A stretch of 64,000 bases of DNA from Citrobacter amalonaticus (GTDB lineage Bacteria; Pseudomonadota; Gammaproteobacteria; Enterobacterales; Enterobacteriaceae), in contig NZ_JAGTXM010000005.1 of the NCBI RefSeq assembly GCF_018252635.1, positions 402,473-466,472 of the forward strand. Direction: 5' to 3'. A program made the translations under genes and the position numbers. The notes beneath the pieces are model-generated. The model had not been told where the DNA came from, searched no databases, and worked only from the letters and a program-made list of their open reading frames with translations. Of the stretch, positions 1-13,267 are shown in pieces (within the stretch, counting starts at the first letter, position 1; each line of letters starts with the position of its first letter).

Positions 1-4
1 GGCT

Positions 5-689
<685 letters not shown>

Positions 690-725
690 GGTTCATCCTT
701 GTAGGCGAAAAGAGAACAGTAACTG

Positions 726-1505
726 ATGAATGACATCTGGTGGCAGACCCGTGGAGAGGGAAATTGTCATCTTGTGCTGTTGCACGGATGGGGACTTAAT
801 GCTGAAGTGTGGCATTGCATTCGCGAGGAACTGAGCTCGCATTTCACGCTGCATCTGGTCGATTTACCAGGTTTTGGCCGTAGCCAGGGTTTTGGCGCCA
901 TGACGCTAGAGGAGATGGCGGAGTGCGTGTTGGCGCAGGCGCCAGAGAAGGCTATTTGGCTTGGCTGGAGTCTTGGCGGACTGGTGGCAAGCCAGGTGGC
1001 GTTAACGCATCCTGAGCGGGTGCAGGCGCTGGTCACCGTGGCGTCGTCCCCTTGTTTCAGCGCACGTGACGCGTGGCCGGGGATTAAGCCAGAAGTACTC
1101 GCGGGATTTCAGCAGCAGCTCAGCGAAGACTTTCAACGAACGGTGGAGCGTTTTCTGGCCTTGCAAACGATGGGGACGGAAACGGCGCGTCAGGATGCTC
1201 GCGTGCTGAAAAAAACCGTGCTGGCGCTGCCGATGCCATCGGTAGCGGTACTTAACGGGGGGCTGGAGATCCTTAAAACGGTTGATCTGCGCGAGTCGCT
1301 GACATCGCTAACGGTGCCATTCCTGCGTTTGTACGGCTATCTGGACGGGTTGGTTCCCCGCAAGGTAGTGCCACTGCTTGATGCACTATGGCCAGAGAGC
1401 GAATCGCTGATCTTTGCGAAAGCGGCACATGCCCCGTTTATTTCGCATCCTGATGCGTTTTGTCAGGCGCTGGTGGCGCTGAAACATGAGATACAGGCCG
1501 GGTAA
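726..1505 (+). CDS. bioH: BioH, pimeloyl-ACP methyl ester carboxylesterase
   Basis: This 259-residue alpha/beta hydrolase releases pimeloyl-ACP from its methyl ester, ending the disguised fatty-acid route to the biotin precursor. The nucleophile elbow GWSLGG places Ser82. The Asp in GYLDG (near 207) and the His in AAHAPF (near 235) complete the triad expected from E. coli BioH. It is transcribed away from gntX, with only 37 bases between the two starts, so the promoters must be compact or overlap. The C-terminus is about three residues longer than in K-12. It converges with feoC. Confidence 0.97.
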   Translation: MNDIWWQTRGEGNCHLVLLHGWGLNAEVWHCIREELSSHFTLHLVDLPGFGRSQGFGAMTLEEMAECVLAQAPEKAIWLGWSLGGLVASQVALTHPERVQALVTVASSPCFSARDAWPGIKPEVLAGFQQQLSEDFQRTVERFLALQTMGTETARQDARVLKKTVLALPMPSVAVLNGGLEILKTVDLRESLTSLTVPFLRLYGYLDGLVPRKVVPLLDALWPESESLIFAKAAHAPFISHPDAFCQALVALKHEIQAG

Positions 1506-1533
1506 GCGGATCGCCCACCGGCCTCAGAGAGAA

Positions 1534-1770
1534 CTAACGCAAAGCCCACCATTCCCGAAGGCAGGCTTTGCCTTCGGGACAGCTTTTACAGCTTCCGGAG
1601 AGACAGCCGTCAGGCGCTTCCTGAATCCGCACGGCTTTACCCATCATTTCCAGTTGATTGAGCATGGCGTCGATCATCGGTTGCGGCGTATGCAGTGTAT
1701 GGCTGATTTGAGCTGCTTCCATGCGCCCCTGCAAGGCCAGTAAATCGCGAACCTGAATTAACGAAGCCAT
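1534..1770 (-). CDS. feoC: FeoC, small iron-sulfur/winged-helix Feo accessory protein
   Basis: The product has 78 residues, the usual FeoC size. An N-terminal winged-helix-like half is followed by four cysteines, C56, C61, C64 and C70, in a short loop. In FeoC family members these bind an oxygen-sensitive iron-sulfur cluster, and in Salmonella FeoC protects FeoB from FtsH proteolysis. It is the last gene of feoABC, 9 bases after feoB. K-12 has rpnA (yhgA) between feoC and bioH; here the two are neighbours. Confidence 0.93.
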   Translation of the reverse strand: MASLIQVRDLLALQGRMEAAQISHTLHTPQPMIDAMLNQLEMMGKAVRIQEAPDGCLSGSCKSCPEGKACLREWWALR

Positions 1771-1779
1771 TGTGACACC

Positions 1780-4101
1780 TTAGTGGCAATCGCCGGTGGT
1801 CGCGCTGGCACAGCAGTCGCTGGCGTTTTTCCGCGTTGCCAACAGATTGACATTCACCCGACTACGAGCCCGGCGCAGTAGTCCCAGAACTACAACGTTA
1901 AACAGGATCACGGCCAGGATGCATACCAGGCTGTAACGCGGGTGCTCACTGTAGCTGGCAACCTGGTAGAACACAGTCGACAGCGAGTAGGCGATATTCA
2001 GGCCCCACAGAATGGAGAAACCCATCCAGCCGCGACTGGATTCACGGGCAATCGCACCCATTACCGAGATGCACGGAACGTACAGCAGGACGAAAATCAG
2101 GTAGCTATAGGCCGCTGCCGCGCTGCCAAATTTCGCATCCATCACGCCCATTGCGCCGGTTGCCATTTCGCCGTCGCCTTTGCTGGCTTCGATTGGGTTT
2201 GCCAGTACGCTCAGGCTGAAGGTATCTTTCAGGCTCTGCCAGGTTTCATCCAGCGCGCTCAGCAGCTCATCGCCAAGGTTAAACTCAGCCGGATTAAACT
2301 CCTCATCCTGAATATTTTCCGCGGTATAGAGCGTATTGAGCGTACCGACCACCACTTCTTTTGCCATTGCCCCCGTAAACAGACCGACCGTTGCCTGCCA
2401 GTTGTCTTCATGAACGCCAATCGGCTTGAAGATGGGGGTGATCACGCGGCTGACGGAGGCCAGCGCGGAGTCGTTGATGTTATCGACAATCTTGCCGCTC
2501 AGCGAGAAGCTGTTAAACGCGCTCAGGAAGATGCTGACAATGACAATCACTTTACCGGCGCGCAGCACAAATCCTTTGAGACGCTGCCAGGTCTGGATGA
2601 TCAGACTCTTGATATGCGGGACGTGATAAACCGGGAGCTCCATCACAAACGGAGAGGCTTCGCCACGCATGATGGTGTGTTTGAGCATCAGCCCGGTGAG
2701 TACCGCCATCACAATACCCAGCACATACAGTGAGAACACTGCCAGCGCGCCGTTTTGCCCGAAGAAGGCGGCGGCAAACACGGCAAAAATCGCCAGTCGC
2801 GCACCACACGACATGAACGGCGCCATCATGATGGTCATCAGACGCTCGCGTGGCGCATCCAGGGTACGGGCTCCCATCACCGACGGTACGTTGCAGCCAA
2901 AGCCGACAATCAGCGGAACGAACGATTTACCCGGCAGCCCCAGCGCCTGCATCAGACGATCCATCACAAACGCCGCCCGCGCCATGTAACCGGAGTCTTC
3001 GAGGAACGAGAGGAACAGGTACATCATGCCGATCTGCGGGACCAGCGGCAGAACGGTGTTAATCCCGCCGCCAAGACCCTGCGCCAGGAAGATGGTCAGC
3101 CAGTCCGGGAAGTGCAGCGTATAGCCGATCCACTGAATGCCGTGAATAAAGATGGCCACAGAGCCGGCATCAAAAATCGGGGCCAGCGCGCCGCCAATGT
3201 TAATGGCGAGCAGGAACATCAGGTACATCACAAACAGAAAGATCGGCAGACCCAGAAAACGGTTGAGGATGATTTTGTCCACGGCTGTCGTAAAGCGGCT
3301 GGGCTCTGCGGTCAGGGTATTGCTCACCACGTCACAAATTGCCGCAATGCACTGGTAACGCGCATCGGCGATATGCAGCGCCGGATCGTCCATCTCGTCG
3401 CTCAGATGCGCCAGAGAAATATCCAGTTGCGCAGCAGCATCACCGGCGTATGCCCGGCTGTAGATATCCCCTTCCAGCATTTGCAGGCCGAGCCAGCGAC
3501 GCTGTTGCGCTGGCATCTCTTTTGCCATTGCGTTTGCCAGTTTATCGGCCTCACGCAGCAGCGGCTGGGCGTAATGCACCAGTTCGACGTTTTCATTTTT
3601 ACTGTGACGGTCAATCGCCAGCTTCAGCGCTTCGATGCCGCGTCCACGGGTGGAAACCAGCGGGACGACCGGGCAGCCAAGGCGGGTTGAAAGGGCATCA
3701 ATATCAATGCGGACTTTCTGTTTTTCCGCAATGTCGAGCATGTTGAGTGCGACAATGCACGGAATACCCAACTCAAGCAGTTGCAGCGTCAGATAGAGGT
3801 TACGCTCAAGGTTCGAGGCATCCACCACGTTGATCAGCAGATCGGCGTCGCCGCTCAGAATATAGTGGCAGGCAATCTGCTCATCCAGAGAGGTTTGCGA
3901 AGAGATGGTGGTGAGCGAATATGTACCGGGCAGATCGACCAGCGTGACCTGGTGATCCGTGGTTGAGAATTGCCCTTCTTTACGTTCCACGGTGACCCCG
4001 GCCCAGTTGCCTACGCGCTGCCGGGCGCCGGTCAGTTGGTTAAACAGGGTCGTTTTGCCGGAATTTGGATTACCAATTAAGCCAATGGTTAATTTTTTCA
4101 T
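1780..4101 (-). CDS. feoB: FeoB, ferrous iron permease with N-terminal GTPase
   Basis: This 773-residue inner-membrane Fe(II) transporter has a cytoplasmic G domain at the N-terminus. G1 is GNPNSGKTT (10-18), G3 is DLPG (56-59) and G4 is NMLD (near 120). A helical GDP-release domain follows, then a long hydrophobic C-terminal half with Gate motifs (GFGCNVPSVMGARTL, LLYVPCIS). The tail is cysteine-bearing (DCCAS). It lies 18 bases after feoA and 9 before feoC, so the three form one operon for anaerobic or acidic iron uptake. Confidence 0.97.
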   Translation of the reverse strand: MKKLTIGLIGNPNSGKTTLFNQLTGARQRVGNWAGVTVERKEGQFSTTDHQVTLVDLPGTYSLTTISSQTSLDEQIACHYILSGDADLLINVVDASNLERNLYLTLQLLELGIPCIVALNMLDIAEKQKVRIDIDALSTRLGCPVVPLVSTRGRGIEALKLAIDRHSKNENVELVHYAQPLLREADKLANAMAKEMPAQQRRWLGLQMLEGDIYSRAYAGDAAAQLDISLAHLSDEMDDPALHIADARYQCIAAICDVVSNTLTAEPSRFTTAVDKIILNRFLGLPIFLFVMYLMFLLAINIGGALAPIFDAGSVAIFIHGIQWIGYTLHFPDWLTIFLAQGLGGGINTVLPLVPQIGMMYLFLSFLEDSGYMARAAFVMDRLMQALGLPGKSFVPLIVGFGCNVPSVMGARTLDAPRERLMTIMMAPFMSCGARLAIFAVFAAAFFGQNGALAVFSLYVLGIVMAVLTGLMLKHTIMRGEASPFVMELPVYHVPHIKSLIIQTWQRLKGFVLRAGKVIVIVSIFLSAFNSFSLSGKIVDNINDSALASVSRVITPIFKPIGVHEDNWQATVGLFTGAMAKEVVVGTLNTLYTAENIQDEEFNPAEFNLGDELLSALDETWQSLKDTFSLSVLANPIEASKGDGEMATGAMGVMDAKFGSAAAAYSYLIFVLLYVPCISVMGAIARESSRGWMGFSILWGLNIAYSLSTVFYQVASYSEHPRYSLVCILAVILFNVVVLGLLRRARSRVNVNLLATRKNASDCCASATTGDCH

Positions 4102-4119
4102 CGTTATAGACTCACTGTA

Positions 4120-4347
4120 TTAACAGGAAACCGCTTCCACTTCTAATAATGCCAGGTCTTTTTTACGCAATACCAGGCTAACGCGACGCGTTTCAATATG
4201 AACAGGATCGCCTAAGGGGGCGACGCGCACGACGTTAAATGAGGAACCCGGGAGCATGCCGAGGGAAAGCAGTTTCTGGCGGTATGCAGGACTTATTTCA
4301 CGGGCAAAACCGGTAATTTTCCACGCAGTATCTGGAGCAAATTGCAT
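4120..4347 (-). CDS. feoA: FeoA, SH3-like cytoplasmic partner of FeoB
   Basis: The product has 75 residues and is the first gene of feoABC. The fold is the FeoA/DtxR C-terminal SH3-like type, with the typical GMLPGS turn near the middle and a conserved basic VxxVAPLGDP segment. FeoA proteins are thought to modulate FeoB GTPase activity or stability. The 375-base gap upstream carries Fur-like and FNR-like sites (see separate entries). Confidence 0.95.
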   Translation of the reverse strand: MQFAPDTAWKITGFAREISPAYRQKLLSLGMLPGSSFNVVRVAPLGDPVHIETRRVSLVLRKKDLALLEVEAVSC

Positions 4348-4460
4348 AAGAACCTACTTGTTTCTCGCTAACTGGATGTTTACCTCATGGGGCAAGGTGG
4401 CACGGCATGAGACCAGATGATTAGTCAACGAAGGAGAGACTAAATATTCTACAATGCAAT

Positions 4461-4479
4461 GATAATGAGAATGGTTTTT
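4461..4479. promoter_or_regulatory. Putative Fur box upstream of feoA
   Basis: The 19 bases starting GATAATGAGAATGG match the consensus GATAATGATAATCATTATC at about 13 positions, with a strong left half. It lies about 115 bases upstream of the feoA start, where iron-replete Fur would repress the operon. The feo operon is known to be Fur-repressed in E. coli. Confidence 0.6.
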
Positions 4480-4536
4480 ATCTTCAACCGATTAAATGTG
4501 ACGGAATGTGGGTTTGAATAATAATCTGCGTCATTT

Positions 4537-4550
4537 TTGATATGGCTCAA
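4537..4550. promoter_or_regulatory. Putative FNR site upstream of feoA
   Basis: TTGAT-ATGG-CTCAA differs from the FNR consensus TTGAT-N4-ATCAA at one position. It lies upstream of the Fur-like box relative to feoA, consistent with anaerobic activation of feoABC known in E. coli. The rest of the 4348-4722 gap is AT-rich and shows no coding potential apart from a REP palindrome at its left end. Confidence 0.55.
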
Positions 4551-4678
4551 AAATAATAACCAGCAGGTGAAATGATTTGAACCATTAATAAAGTAACGCT
4601 GTTAATGTTTAATTAAGGTTTCATCTGTTAATGAGGTGAAAAATATAGTGGGGTGTTGAGGGAAAACTGTGTAAATAT

Positions 4679-4709
4679 GCCGGATGCGGGGTCTTCACCG
4701 CTATCCGGC
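4679..4709. repeat. REP palindrome downstream of yhgF numbering, between yhgF and feoA
   Basis: Starts GCCGGATGCGG and ends CTATCCGGC, the two arms of an enterobacterial REP unit forming an imperfect hairpin. It lies just past the yhgF stop and may stabilise or end that message. Confidence 0.75.
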
Positions 4710-4722
4710 ACACAATCCAGAC

Positions 4723-7038
4723 TTAACGTTTTTTACCCATTGCTGCCGCGAGCGCATCCATCATCGCGCTGTTACCGGCGGGTTGCGATTCACGAGCTCG
4801 TGGTTTTACCGCTTTCGCTGCCGGGCGGTCGTTTCCGCCGCCGCGACGAGCATTGGTTTCACCCGGTTGTTCGTCCAGGCGCATCGTCAGGGCGATACGT
4901 TTACGTGGCAGGTCGACCTCCAGCACCTTTACCTTCACAATATCGCCAGCTTTCACCACGGTGTGCGGATCTTCGACAAACTTGTTCGACAGCGATGAGA
5001 TGTGAACCAGCCCATCCTGATGAACGCCGATATCCACAAACGCGCCAAAGTTGGTGACGTTGGTAACTGCGCCCTCGAGAATCATCCCCGGCTGCAGATC
5101 GTTCATGGTTTCCACGCCATCGGCAAACTGCGCAGTTTTGAACTCCGGACGCGGATCGCGACCCGGTTTCTCCAGTTCCTTGATGATGTCGCTGACGGTC
5201 GGGACACCAAACTTATCGTCGGTGAAATCGACGGCTTTCAGATTACGCAGCTCACTGCTGTTGCCCATCAGGTCTTTCAACGCTTGTTGCGTCGCCGCCA
5301 GAATACGCTCCACGACCGGGTACGCTTCAGGGTGAACGGTGGACGCATCCAGCGGGTTGTCGCCGTGGTTGATACGCAGGAAGCCCGCGCACTGTTCGAA
5401 GGCTTTTGGCCCGAGACGGCTCACCTTCAGGAGTTGCTGGCGGTTCTGGAACTGACCGTTCTCATTGCGCCAGGCGACGATATTCTGCGCCATCATGCGG
5501 GTTAATCCCGCCACGCGGGTTAACAGCGGAACCGAAGCAGTGTTCAGGTCAACGCCAACGGCGTTAACGCAGTCTTCCACCACCGCGTCCAGCTTACGGG
5601 CTAACTGTGTCTGGCTGACGTCGTGTTGATACTGACCGACCCCAATCGATTTCGGATCGATCTTCACCAGCTCTGCCAGCGGATCCTGCAGACGACGCGC
5701 AATGGACACCGCGCCGCGCAGAGAAACGTCGAGATCGGGGAATTCCTGTGCCGCCAGTTCCGAGGCGGAATAGACTGACGCACCGGCTTCACTGACGATC
5801 ACTTTCTGCGCCGTCACTTTCGGGAACTGCTTCTGTACGTCGAGGAAGAAGCGTTCGGTTTCACGCGAGGCGGTGCCGTTACCAATTGCCACCAGTTCCA
5901 CATTGTACTTTTCACACAGCGCCGCCACTATCACAGCCGCTTTCGCCGCCTGACCGGTGTGAGGGTAGATAGTATCGGTGGCGACCAGCTTGCCAGTGCC
6001 ATCCACCACAGCGACTTTCACCCCGGTTCGCAAACCCGGATCGAGGCCCATGGTGGCGCGCAGACCCGCCGGCGCCGCCATCAGCAGGTCGTGCAGGTTA
6101 CGGGCAAATACGTTGATCGCTTCGTCTTCCGCGCGCTCGCGAACGGTTCCCATTAACTCGGTTTCGAGGTGCATCAATACTTTGATACGCCACGTCCAGC
6201 TCACCACGCCTTTACGCCAGCTGTCAGCCGGTGCGTTGTTCAGCCGCAGGCCGAGGTGATCCATAATGATTTGTTCGCAGTGGCTCTCTTTCGGCGGTTC
6301 ATCAAACTGCGGGTCGGCATTCAGCGAAAGCTGCAACACGCCTTCATTACGACCGCGGAACATCGCCAGCGCACGGTGAGAAGGTACGCTTGAAATCGGT
6401 TCGTGATGGTCGAAATAGTCGCGGAATTTTGCCCCTTCTTCTTCCTTGCCGCTGACCACGGTAGAAACCAGATGGGCGTTCTTCCACAGGTAATCACGCA
6501 CTTTCGCCAGCAGCGCGGCGTCTTCGGCAAAGCGTTCCATCAGGATATAGCGAGCGCCATCAAGCGCGGCTTTGCTGTCGGCAACGCCTTTCTCAGCATC
6601 GATATATTTTGCCGCTTCGGTGTCTGGATCGTGTGACGGGTCGTTCCACAACAGGTCGGCCAGCGGTTCCAGACCGGCTTCAATCGCGATTTGTCCACGG
6701 GTGCGGCGTTTCGGTTTATACGGGAGGTAAAGGTCTTCGAGTTCGGTCTTACTTAACGTGCCGTTGATGGCATTAGCCAGATCATCGGTCAGTTTGCCTT
6801 GCTCGGAAATGGACTTGAGAATGGCCTGACGGCGCTCTTCCAGTTCACGCAAATAGCCCAGTCGGGTCTCCAGATTACGCAGTTGCGTATCGTCCAGGCC
6901 GCCGGTAATTTCCTTACGGTAACGTGCGATAAACGGCACGGTGTTCCCTTCGTCAAGCAGGCGAACGGCAGCGGTGACCTGGTCGGCCCGGGCCTGAATT
7001 TCGCCCGCAATAATGCGGCAGAAAGAATCATTCATCAT
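4723..7038 (-). CDS. yhgF: YhgF, Tex-family RNA-binding protein
   Basis: The product has 771 residues, against 773 in K-12. Tex proteins have an N-terminal helix-rich region, a YqgF/RNase H-like domain (here around [12 protein letters not shown], residue about 330), helix-hairpin-helix motifs ([15 protein letters not shown], about 505) and a C-terminal S1 RNA-binding domain ([21 protein letters not shown], about 650). The tail is basic and Gly/Pro rich. Tex is implicated in transcription and RNA processing; its exact role in enterics is not settled. The double Met start (MMNDS) leaves a one-codon ambiguity. Confidence 0.95.
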   Translation of the reverse strand: MMNDSFCRIIAGEIQARADQVTAAVRLLDEGNTVPFIARYRKEITGGLDDTQLRNLETRLGYLRELEERRQAILKSISEQGKLTDDLANAINGTLSKTELEDLYLPYKPKRRTRGQIAIEAGLEPLADLLWNDPSHDPDTEAAKYIDAEKGVADSKAALDGARYILMERFAEDAALLAKVRDYLWKNAHLVSTVVSGKEEEGAKFRDYFDHHEPISSVPSHRALAMFRGRNEGVLQLSLNADPQFDEPPKESHCEQIIMDHLGLRLNNAPADSWRKGVVSWTWRIKVLMHLETELMGTVRERAEDEAINVFARNLHDLLMAAPAGLRATMGLDPGLRTGVKVAVVDGTGKLVATDTIYPHTGQAAKAAVIVAALCEKYNVELVAIGNGTASRETERFFLDVQKQFPKVTAQKVIVSEAGASVYSASELAAQEFPDLDVSLRGAVSIARRLQDPLAELVKIDPKSIGVGQYQHDVSQTQLARKLDAVVEDCVNAVGVDLNTASVPLLTRVAGLTRMMAQNIVAWRNENGQFQNRQQLLKVSRLGPKAFEQCAGFLRINHGDNPLDASTVHPEAYPVVERILAATQQALKDLMGNSSELRNLKAVDFTDDKFGVPTVSDIIKELEKPGRDPRPEFKTAQFADGVETMNDLQPGMILEGAVTNVTNFGAFVDIGVHQDGLVHISSLSNKFVEDPHTVVKAGDIVKVKVLEVDLPRKRIALTMRLDEQPGETNARRGGGNDRPAAKAVKPRARESQPAGNSAMMDALAAAMGKKR

Positions 7039-7136
7039 GGATTGGCTTCATCTACTGAGTAAAAAATCAGGGAACAGTTATACGGATTGACGGACAAAAA
7101 CGCCAGCCATAGCGCGGGGCTTCGGATTGTTCCTGC

Positions 7137-7610
7137 TCATTTTACGTATTCGATCGCATTCACGTACCAGCTTGCTTCTCCGCCAGGCGTGTTGACCACT
7201 GCGAGATCGCCGACCTCTTTTTTCAGCAGCGCGCGCGCCATCGGCGAGTCGATGGAGATGTAATCTTTACGGCCGAAAATTTCATCGTAGCCGACAATCC
7301 GAAAGCGACGGGTATTGCCATCATCATTCTCAATTTCTACCCAGGCGCCGAAAAATACTTTTCCCTCCTGCTGCGGGGAATAATCGACGATCTTCAAATT
7401 TTCCATGCATTTGGTCAGGTAGCGGACGCGTCTGTCGATCTCACGCAGGCGCTTTTTATTATACTGGTAGTCGGCATTCTCGCTGCGATCACCCAGACTC
7501 GCCGCCCAGGTCACCTTCTTTGTGACTTCCGGACGTTCTTCACGCCAGAGGTAGTTGAGCTCGCTTTTGAGTTTTTCGTACCCTTCCCGGGTGATCAGAG
7601 GCGTTTTCAT
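7137..7610 (-). CDS. greB: GreB, transcript cleavage factor
   Basis: The product has 157 residues from the ATG at 7610, which is preceded by AAAGG and matches the MKTPLITREGYEKL start of known GreB; the open frame reaching 7700 is a 5' extension with no support. The N-terminal coiled coil carries the acidic tip (DRSENADYQY, about residues 40-50) that enters the RNA polymerase secondary channel to stimulate cleavage of backtracked transcripts. A C-terminal FKBP-like domain follows. It is divergent from ompR. Confidence 0.96.
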   Translation of the reverse strand: MKTPLITREGYEKLKSELNYLWREERPEVTKKVTWAASLGDRSENADYQYNKKRLREIDRRVRYLTKCMENLKIVDYSPQQEGKVFFGAWVEIENDDGNTRRFRIVGYDEIFGRKDYISIDSPMARALLKKEVGDLAVVNTPGGEASWYVNAIEYVK

Positions 7611-7836
7611 CGTGTTGATTACCTTTAAGTCTGTGACGAAACGCACAATTCGTATTACGTCACCCTGATAACAGAATAAATAATGTGCTGTGCGTTTCAT
7701 TGTATACTTAAGCTGCTGTTAAATATGCTTTGTAACAATTTAGCCTGGAATTCATACCAGAATTCGCTGGTGACGAACGTAAGCTTTTTTAAGAATACAT
7801 ACCTTCAATTGTTGCGAACCTTTGGGAGTACAAACA

Positions 7837-9905
<2,069 letters not shown>

Positions 9906-9907
9906 AA

Positions 9908-9930
9908 AAGGGAGGCGAAAGGCCTCCCTT
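9908..9930. terminator. Bidirectional terminator between envZ and pckA
   Basis: AAGGGAGGC pairs perfectly with GCCTCCCTT around a 5-base loop. An A-run lies on its left and a T-rich stretch (GTTATTTTTG) on its right, so it can stop both converging transcripts. Confidence 0.85.
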
Positions 9931-9959
9931 GTTATTTTTGCTTTATCCGATCTGGTGGC

Positions 9960-11579
9960 TTACAGCTTCGGGCCGGCGCTGACCAGCGCTTCGCCTGCTG
10001 GCGTATCGGTGTATTTTTCGAAGTTCTCGATAAACAGTTTCGCCAGCGCAGTCGCTTTTTCCTGCCACTGTTCCGGAGATCCGTAGGTGTTACGCGGGTC
10101 GAGAATACGGGTATCTACGCCCGGCAGCTCCGTCGGGATCGCCAGATCAAACATCGGCAGGTTGAAGGTTTCCGCATCGTCCAGAGAACCGTTCAGGATG
10201 GCGTCGATAATGGCGCGGGTATCTTTGATAGAGATACGTTTGCCCGTACCGTTCCAGCCGGTGTTGACCAGGTAAGCTTGCGCGCCTGCGGCCTGCATGC
10301 GTTTCACCAGCACTTCAGCATACTGCGTCGGGTGCAGCGACAGGAATGCTGCGCCGAAGCAGGCGGAGAAGGTTGGCGTCGGCTCGGTGACGCCGCGCTC
10401 AGTACCAGCCAGTTTGGCGGTGAAGCCAGACAGGAAGTGGTACTGCGTCTGGTTGGCTGTCAGGCGAGAAACCGGTGGCAGCACGCCAAAAGCGTCAGCG
10501 GTCAGGAAGATCACCTTCGTGGCATGACCAGCTTTGGAAACCGGCTTAACGATGTTTTCGATGTGGTAGATCGGATAGGAAACGCGAGTGTTCTCGGTTT
10601 TCGAGCCGTCGTCAAAATCAATCGTTCCATCGTCGCGCACGGTGACGTTTTCTAACAGCGCATCACGGCGGATAGCGTTGTAAATTTCCGGTTCCGCTTC
10701 TTTCGACAGCTTGATCGTTTTGGCGTAGCAACCGCCTTCAAAGTTGAACACGCCGTCATCGTCCCAGCCGTGCTCGTCATCGCCGATCAGACGACGTTTC
10801 GGGTCGGTAGAGAGGGTCGTTTTCCCGGTGCCGGAAAGACCGAAGAACACAGCAACGTCACCTTTCTCGCCCACGTTGGCGGAACAGTGCATTGATGCAA
10901 TGCCTTTAAGCGGCAGCAGATAGTTCATCACCGAGAACATGCCTTTCTTCATTTCGCCGCCGTACCAGGTACCACCAATCAATTGGATACGTTCGGTCAG
11001 GTTGAAGGCGACAAAGTTCTCGGAGTTCAGGCCCTGCTCTTTCCACTGTGGGTTTGTGCATTTCGCGCCATTCATCACGATAAAGTCAGGCTCAAAGCCT
11101 TCCAGTTCTTCATCGCTTGGGCGAATAAACATGTTCTTCACGAAATGCGCCTGCCACGCTACTTCAGTAATGAAGCGGACAGAGAGGCGGGTGTCGGCGT
11201 TTGCGCCACAGAAAGCATCAACGATAAACAGGCGTTTACCGGAAAGTTGATTGGTTACCAATCCTTTCAGGTGCTGCCAGGTTTCCTGGGACAGCGGTTT
11301 GTTGTCGTTCTTACCTTTTCCTTTGTCGGACCACCACAGCGTGTCACGCGTGGTGTCATCACGAACAATGTACTTATCCTTCGGCGAACGTCCGGTGAAA
11401 ATACCGGTATCAACTGCAACGGCACCCAGGTTCGTCAATACACCGCGCTCGTAACCTTCCAGGCTTGGGTCTAGCTCTTCCTGGTAAAGGGTTTCATAGC
11501 TTGGGTTGTAAACGATATCCTGAACGTCGCTGATACCATAAGCCTTGAGATCTTGCGGGGTTAATCGTTTCACGCGCAT
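9960..11579 (-). CDS. pckA: PckA, ATP-dependent phosphoenolpyruvate carboxykinase
   Basis: This 539-residue enzyme (540 in K-12) converts oxaloacetate and ATP to phosphoenolpyruvate, ADP and CO2, the committed step of gluconeogenesis. The kinase P-loop [11 protein letters not shown] lies near residue 248. The metal and substrate motifs are present ([10 protein letters not shown] around 205, LIGDDEHGW around 265). The start [15 protein letters not shown] lacks one residue relative to K-12 (MRVNNGLTPQ). Two CRP-like sites lie upstream, as expected for a catabolite-controlled gene. Confidence 0.97.
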   Translation of the reverse strand: MRVKRLTPQDLKAYGISDVQDIVYNPSYETLYQEELDPSLEGYERGVLTNLGAVAVDTGIFTGRSPKDKYIVRDDTTRDTLWWSDKGKGKNDNKPLSQETWQHLKGLVTNQLSGKRLFIVDAFCGANADTRLSVRFITEVAWQAHFVKNMFIRPSDEELEGFEPDFIVMNGAKCTNPQWKEQGLNSENFVAFNLTERIQLIGGTWYGGEMKKGMFSVMNYLLPLKGIASMHCSANVGEKGDVAVFFGLSGTGKTTLSTDPKRRLIGDDEHGWDDDGVFNFEGGCYAKTIKLSKEAEPEIYNAIRRDALLENVTVRDDGTIDFDDGSKTENTRVSYPIYHIENIVKPVSKAGHATKVIFLTADAFGVLPPVSRLTANQTQYHFLSGFTAKLAGTERGVTEPTPTFSACFGAAFLSLHPTQYAEVLVKRMQAAGAQAYLVNTGWNGTGKRISIKDTRAIIDAILNGSLDDAETFNLPMFDLAIPTELPGVDTRILDPRNTYGSPEQWQEKATALAKLFIENFEKYTDTPAGEALVSAGPKL

Positions 11580-11698
11580 ATCACTGCTCCTTAGCCAATA
11601 TGTATTACCTGAAATAATAAGGTTTTTGTTGGGGTCTTAACCGCGACAAGGCTCATAGATTTACTTATCTGGACAAAATCACGATTGACTGAAAACGC

Positions 11699-11714
11699 TG
11701 TGACTCCAGTCACG
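11699..11714. promoter_or_regulatory. CRP-like site 1 upstream of pckA
   Basis: TGTGA-CTCCAG-TCACG, one mismatch from the symmetrical CRP consensus TGTGA-N6-TCACA. It is about 120 bases upstream of the pckA start. Confidence 0.6.
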
Positions 11715-11801
11715 AAGCGGGGCTTATTATGGCAGGAATGACTTTTTAGTTGTGGAAAATGTTCCTAAAAGGTTAAAGATTAGTATTTTTCACGGAGATG
11801 T

Positions 11802-11817
11802 TGTGAGTGTAATCGCA
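11802..11817. promoter_or_regulatory. CRP-like site 2 upstream of pckA
   Basis: TGTGA-GTGTAA-TCGCA, one mismatch from consensus, about 230 bases upstream of pckA. The whole 11580-11952 gap contains no gene; K-12 has yhgE here. An imperfect GC-rich hairpin near 11909-11938 may end the hslO transcript. Confidence 0.5.
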
Positions 11818-11952
11818 TTCATGTGGAAAATTAACAAACCACTTACATACAAAATATCGATTCACCACGAAAGAAAATTTTAGCAAAAAGTGCGGAAAAG
11901 AGGACGGACGGTCGGAGACGCTTTGCGTCGTCCGACCGGTTCAGGAGATCGA

Positions 11953-12831
11953 TTAGTGAAGCTGCGGATCGGCAGGGGAGGCGTTATTACGGATCTCGGC
12001 AATATCCATGGCGTTGAACAGGTAGTGACTCCCGCAATAGTCGCAATGCATGTCGATTTCACCTTCTTCCGCCAGAATGCTGTCTACCTCTTCGTCCGGC
12101 AACGTTTTCAGCGCGCCAGCACAGCGCTCGCGAGAACAGGTGCATTTGAACTCAACGTCCTGGGGATCGTAAAGCGTGACCTCTTCTTCGTGATACAGAC
12201 GCCACAGCACCTCATTGGCGGGCAGAGTCAGTAATTCGTCCGCTTTGATGGTTTCGGTCAGCGTGGCCAGATGGTTGAAGTCATCCGCTTGCGCATCCTG
12301 TGCCGGCATCACCTGTAGTAGCATCCCACCCGCAGCGGCTTTGCCGTCAACATCACCGGTACGAATGAACAGACGGGTCGGCAACTGCTCAGAACGCAGG
12401 AAGTAATCTTCCAGACATGCCGCCAGAGTATCGCCTTCCAGACCGACAACACCCTGATAACGCTCGCCTTCTTCCGGGGTAATGGTAATGACGAGATAAC
12501 CATTGCCGACCAGGGTTTTCAGGTCTGCATTTTCCGGGATCTCGCCCTGAACGCGCGCCACGCCGCGCATCTGCTGATTATTGTTGCCGTTGATCACCGC
12601 GAGGCTCAGCGGACCATCACCCTGGAGCTGAACGGTGATATCACCGGCGAACTTCAGCGTCGCCGTGAGCAGGCTGGTGGCGACCAGCAACTCAGCAAGC
12701 ACGGTTTTCACCGGCTGTGGATAGGTATGGTTTTCGAGGATCTGTTGCAGGGTTTCCGATACGGTTACCAGTTCGCCGCGCACGGCAAAGTTTTCAAACA
12801 GATAGCGGTGTAATTGGTCATGTTGCGGCAT
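11953..12831 (-). CDS. hslO: HslO (Hsp33), redox-activated chaperone
   Basis: The product has 292 residues from the ATG at 12831. An ATG two codons upstream (12837) exists, but it would abut AGAGAG directly, whereas the chosen ATG has normal spacing. The C-terminal redox switch is intact: CTC in [10 protein letters not shown] and CDYC about 30 residues later, the four zinc-binding cysteines that form disulfides on oxidation and unfold the linker to activate holdase function. It follows hslR on the same strand. Confidence 0.96.
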   Translation of the reverse strand: MPQHDQLHRYLFENFAVRGELVTVSETLQQILENHTYPQPVKTVLAELLVATSLLTATLKFAGDITVQLQGDGPLSLAVINGNNNQQMRGVARVQGEIPENADLKTLVGNGYLVITITPEEGERYQGVVGLEGDTLAACLEDYFLRSEQLPTRLFIRTGDVDGKAAAGGMLLQVMPAQDAQADDFNHLATLTETIKADELLTLPANEVLWRLYHEEEVTLYDPQDVEFKCTCSRERCAGALKTLPDEEVDSILAEEGEIDMHCDYCGSHYLFNAMDIAEIRNNASPADPQLH

Positions 12832-12855
12832 AATCATCTCTCTTGCGGGCGACAG

Positions 12856-13257
12856 TTACTCACTGTCGCCGTGTTTAAATCGTAACAGGTCGCGGCGTTC
12901 TTTTTTGTCCGGTCGCCTGTCCGGGTGCGGCATGGTCAGGGCATTAAGCTTACGTGCCAGCGCCATTTTTTCGCGTTTTGCTACGCTTTCCGTCGTCTCT
13001 TCATACAGCGTGGCGGCTTCGCTGGCCGGACGACGCTGCTCGGCGATCGCTTTGATCACCACCGTACGCTCATCATTACCCTGACGCAGCGTTAGCGTGG
13101 CGTTCAGTTCGACTATCTTGCTCGGCTTACTGCGCTGTCCGTTATAGTGAACTTTCCCGCCGTCCACCATTTCGCGGGCCAGCGCGCGGGTTTTATAAAA
13201 CCGCGCAGCCCACAGCCATTTATCCAGTCTGACCTCAACAGAGGGCTTTTCTTTCAT
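12856..13257 (-). CDS. hslR: HslR (Hsp15), S4-domain ribosome rescue protein
   Basis: The product has 133 residues. An S4 RNA-binding domain occupies the N-terminus (VRLDKWLWAARFYKTRALAREMV). The C-terminus is highly basic (PHPDRRPDKKERRDL). Hsp15 binds 50S subunits carrying stalled peptidyl-tRNA and shifts the tRNA to the P site. It lies 24 bases before hslO and 10 after yrfG, in a heat-shock-linked cluster. Confidence 0.96.
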   Translation of the reverse strand: MKEKPSVEVRLDKWLWAARFYKTRALAREMVDGGKVHYNGQRSKPSKIVELNATLTLRQGNDERTVVIKAIAEQRRPASEAATLYEETTESVAKREKMALARKLNALTMPHPDRRPDKKERRDLLRFKHGDSE

Positions 13258-13267
13258 GGCGTCTCCT

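Noticed and set aside
2755-3690. 311-codon open frame on the plus strand opposite feoB
   Set aside because: Composition rich in His, Gln and Arg, typical of an antisense reading; no start signal; feoB is intact.
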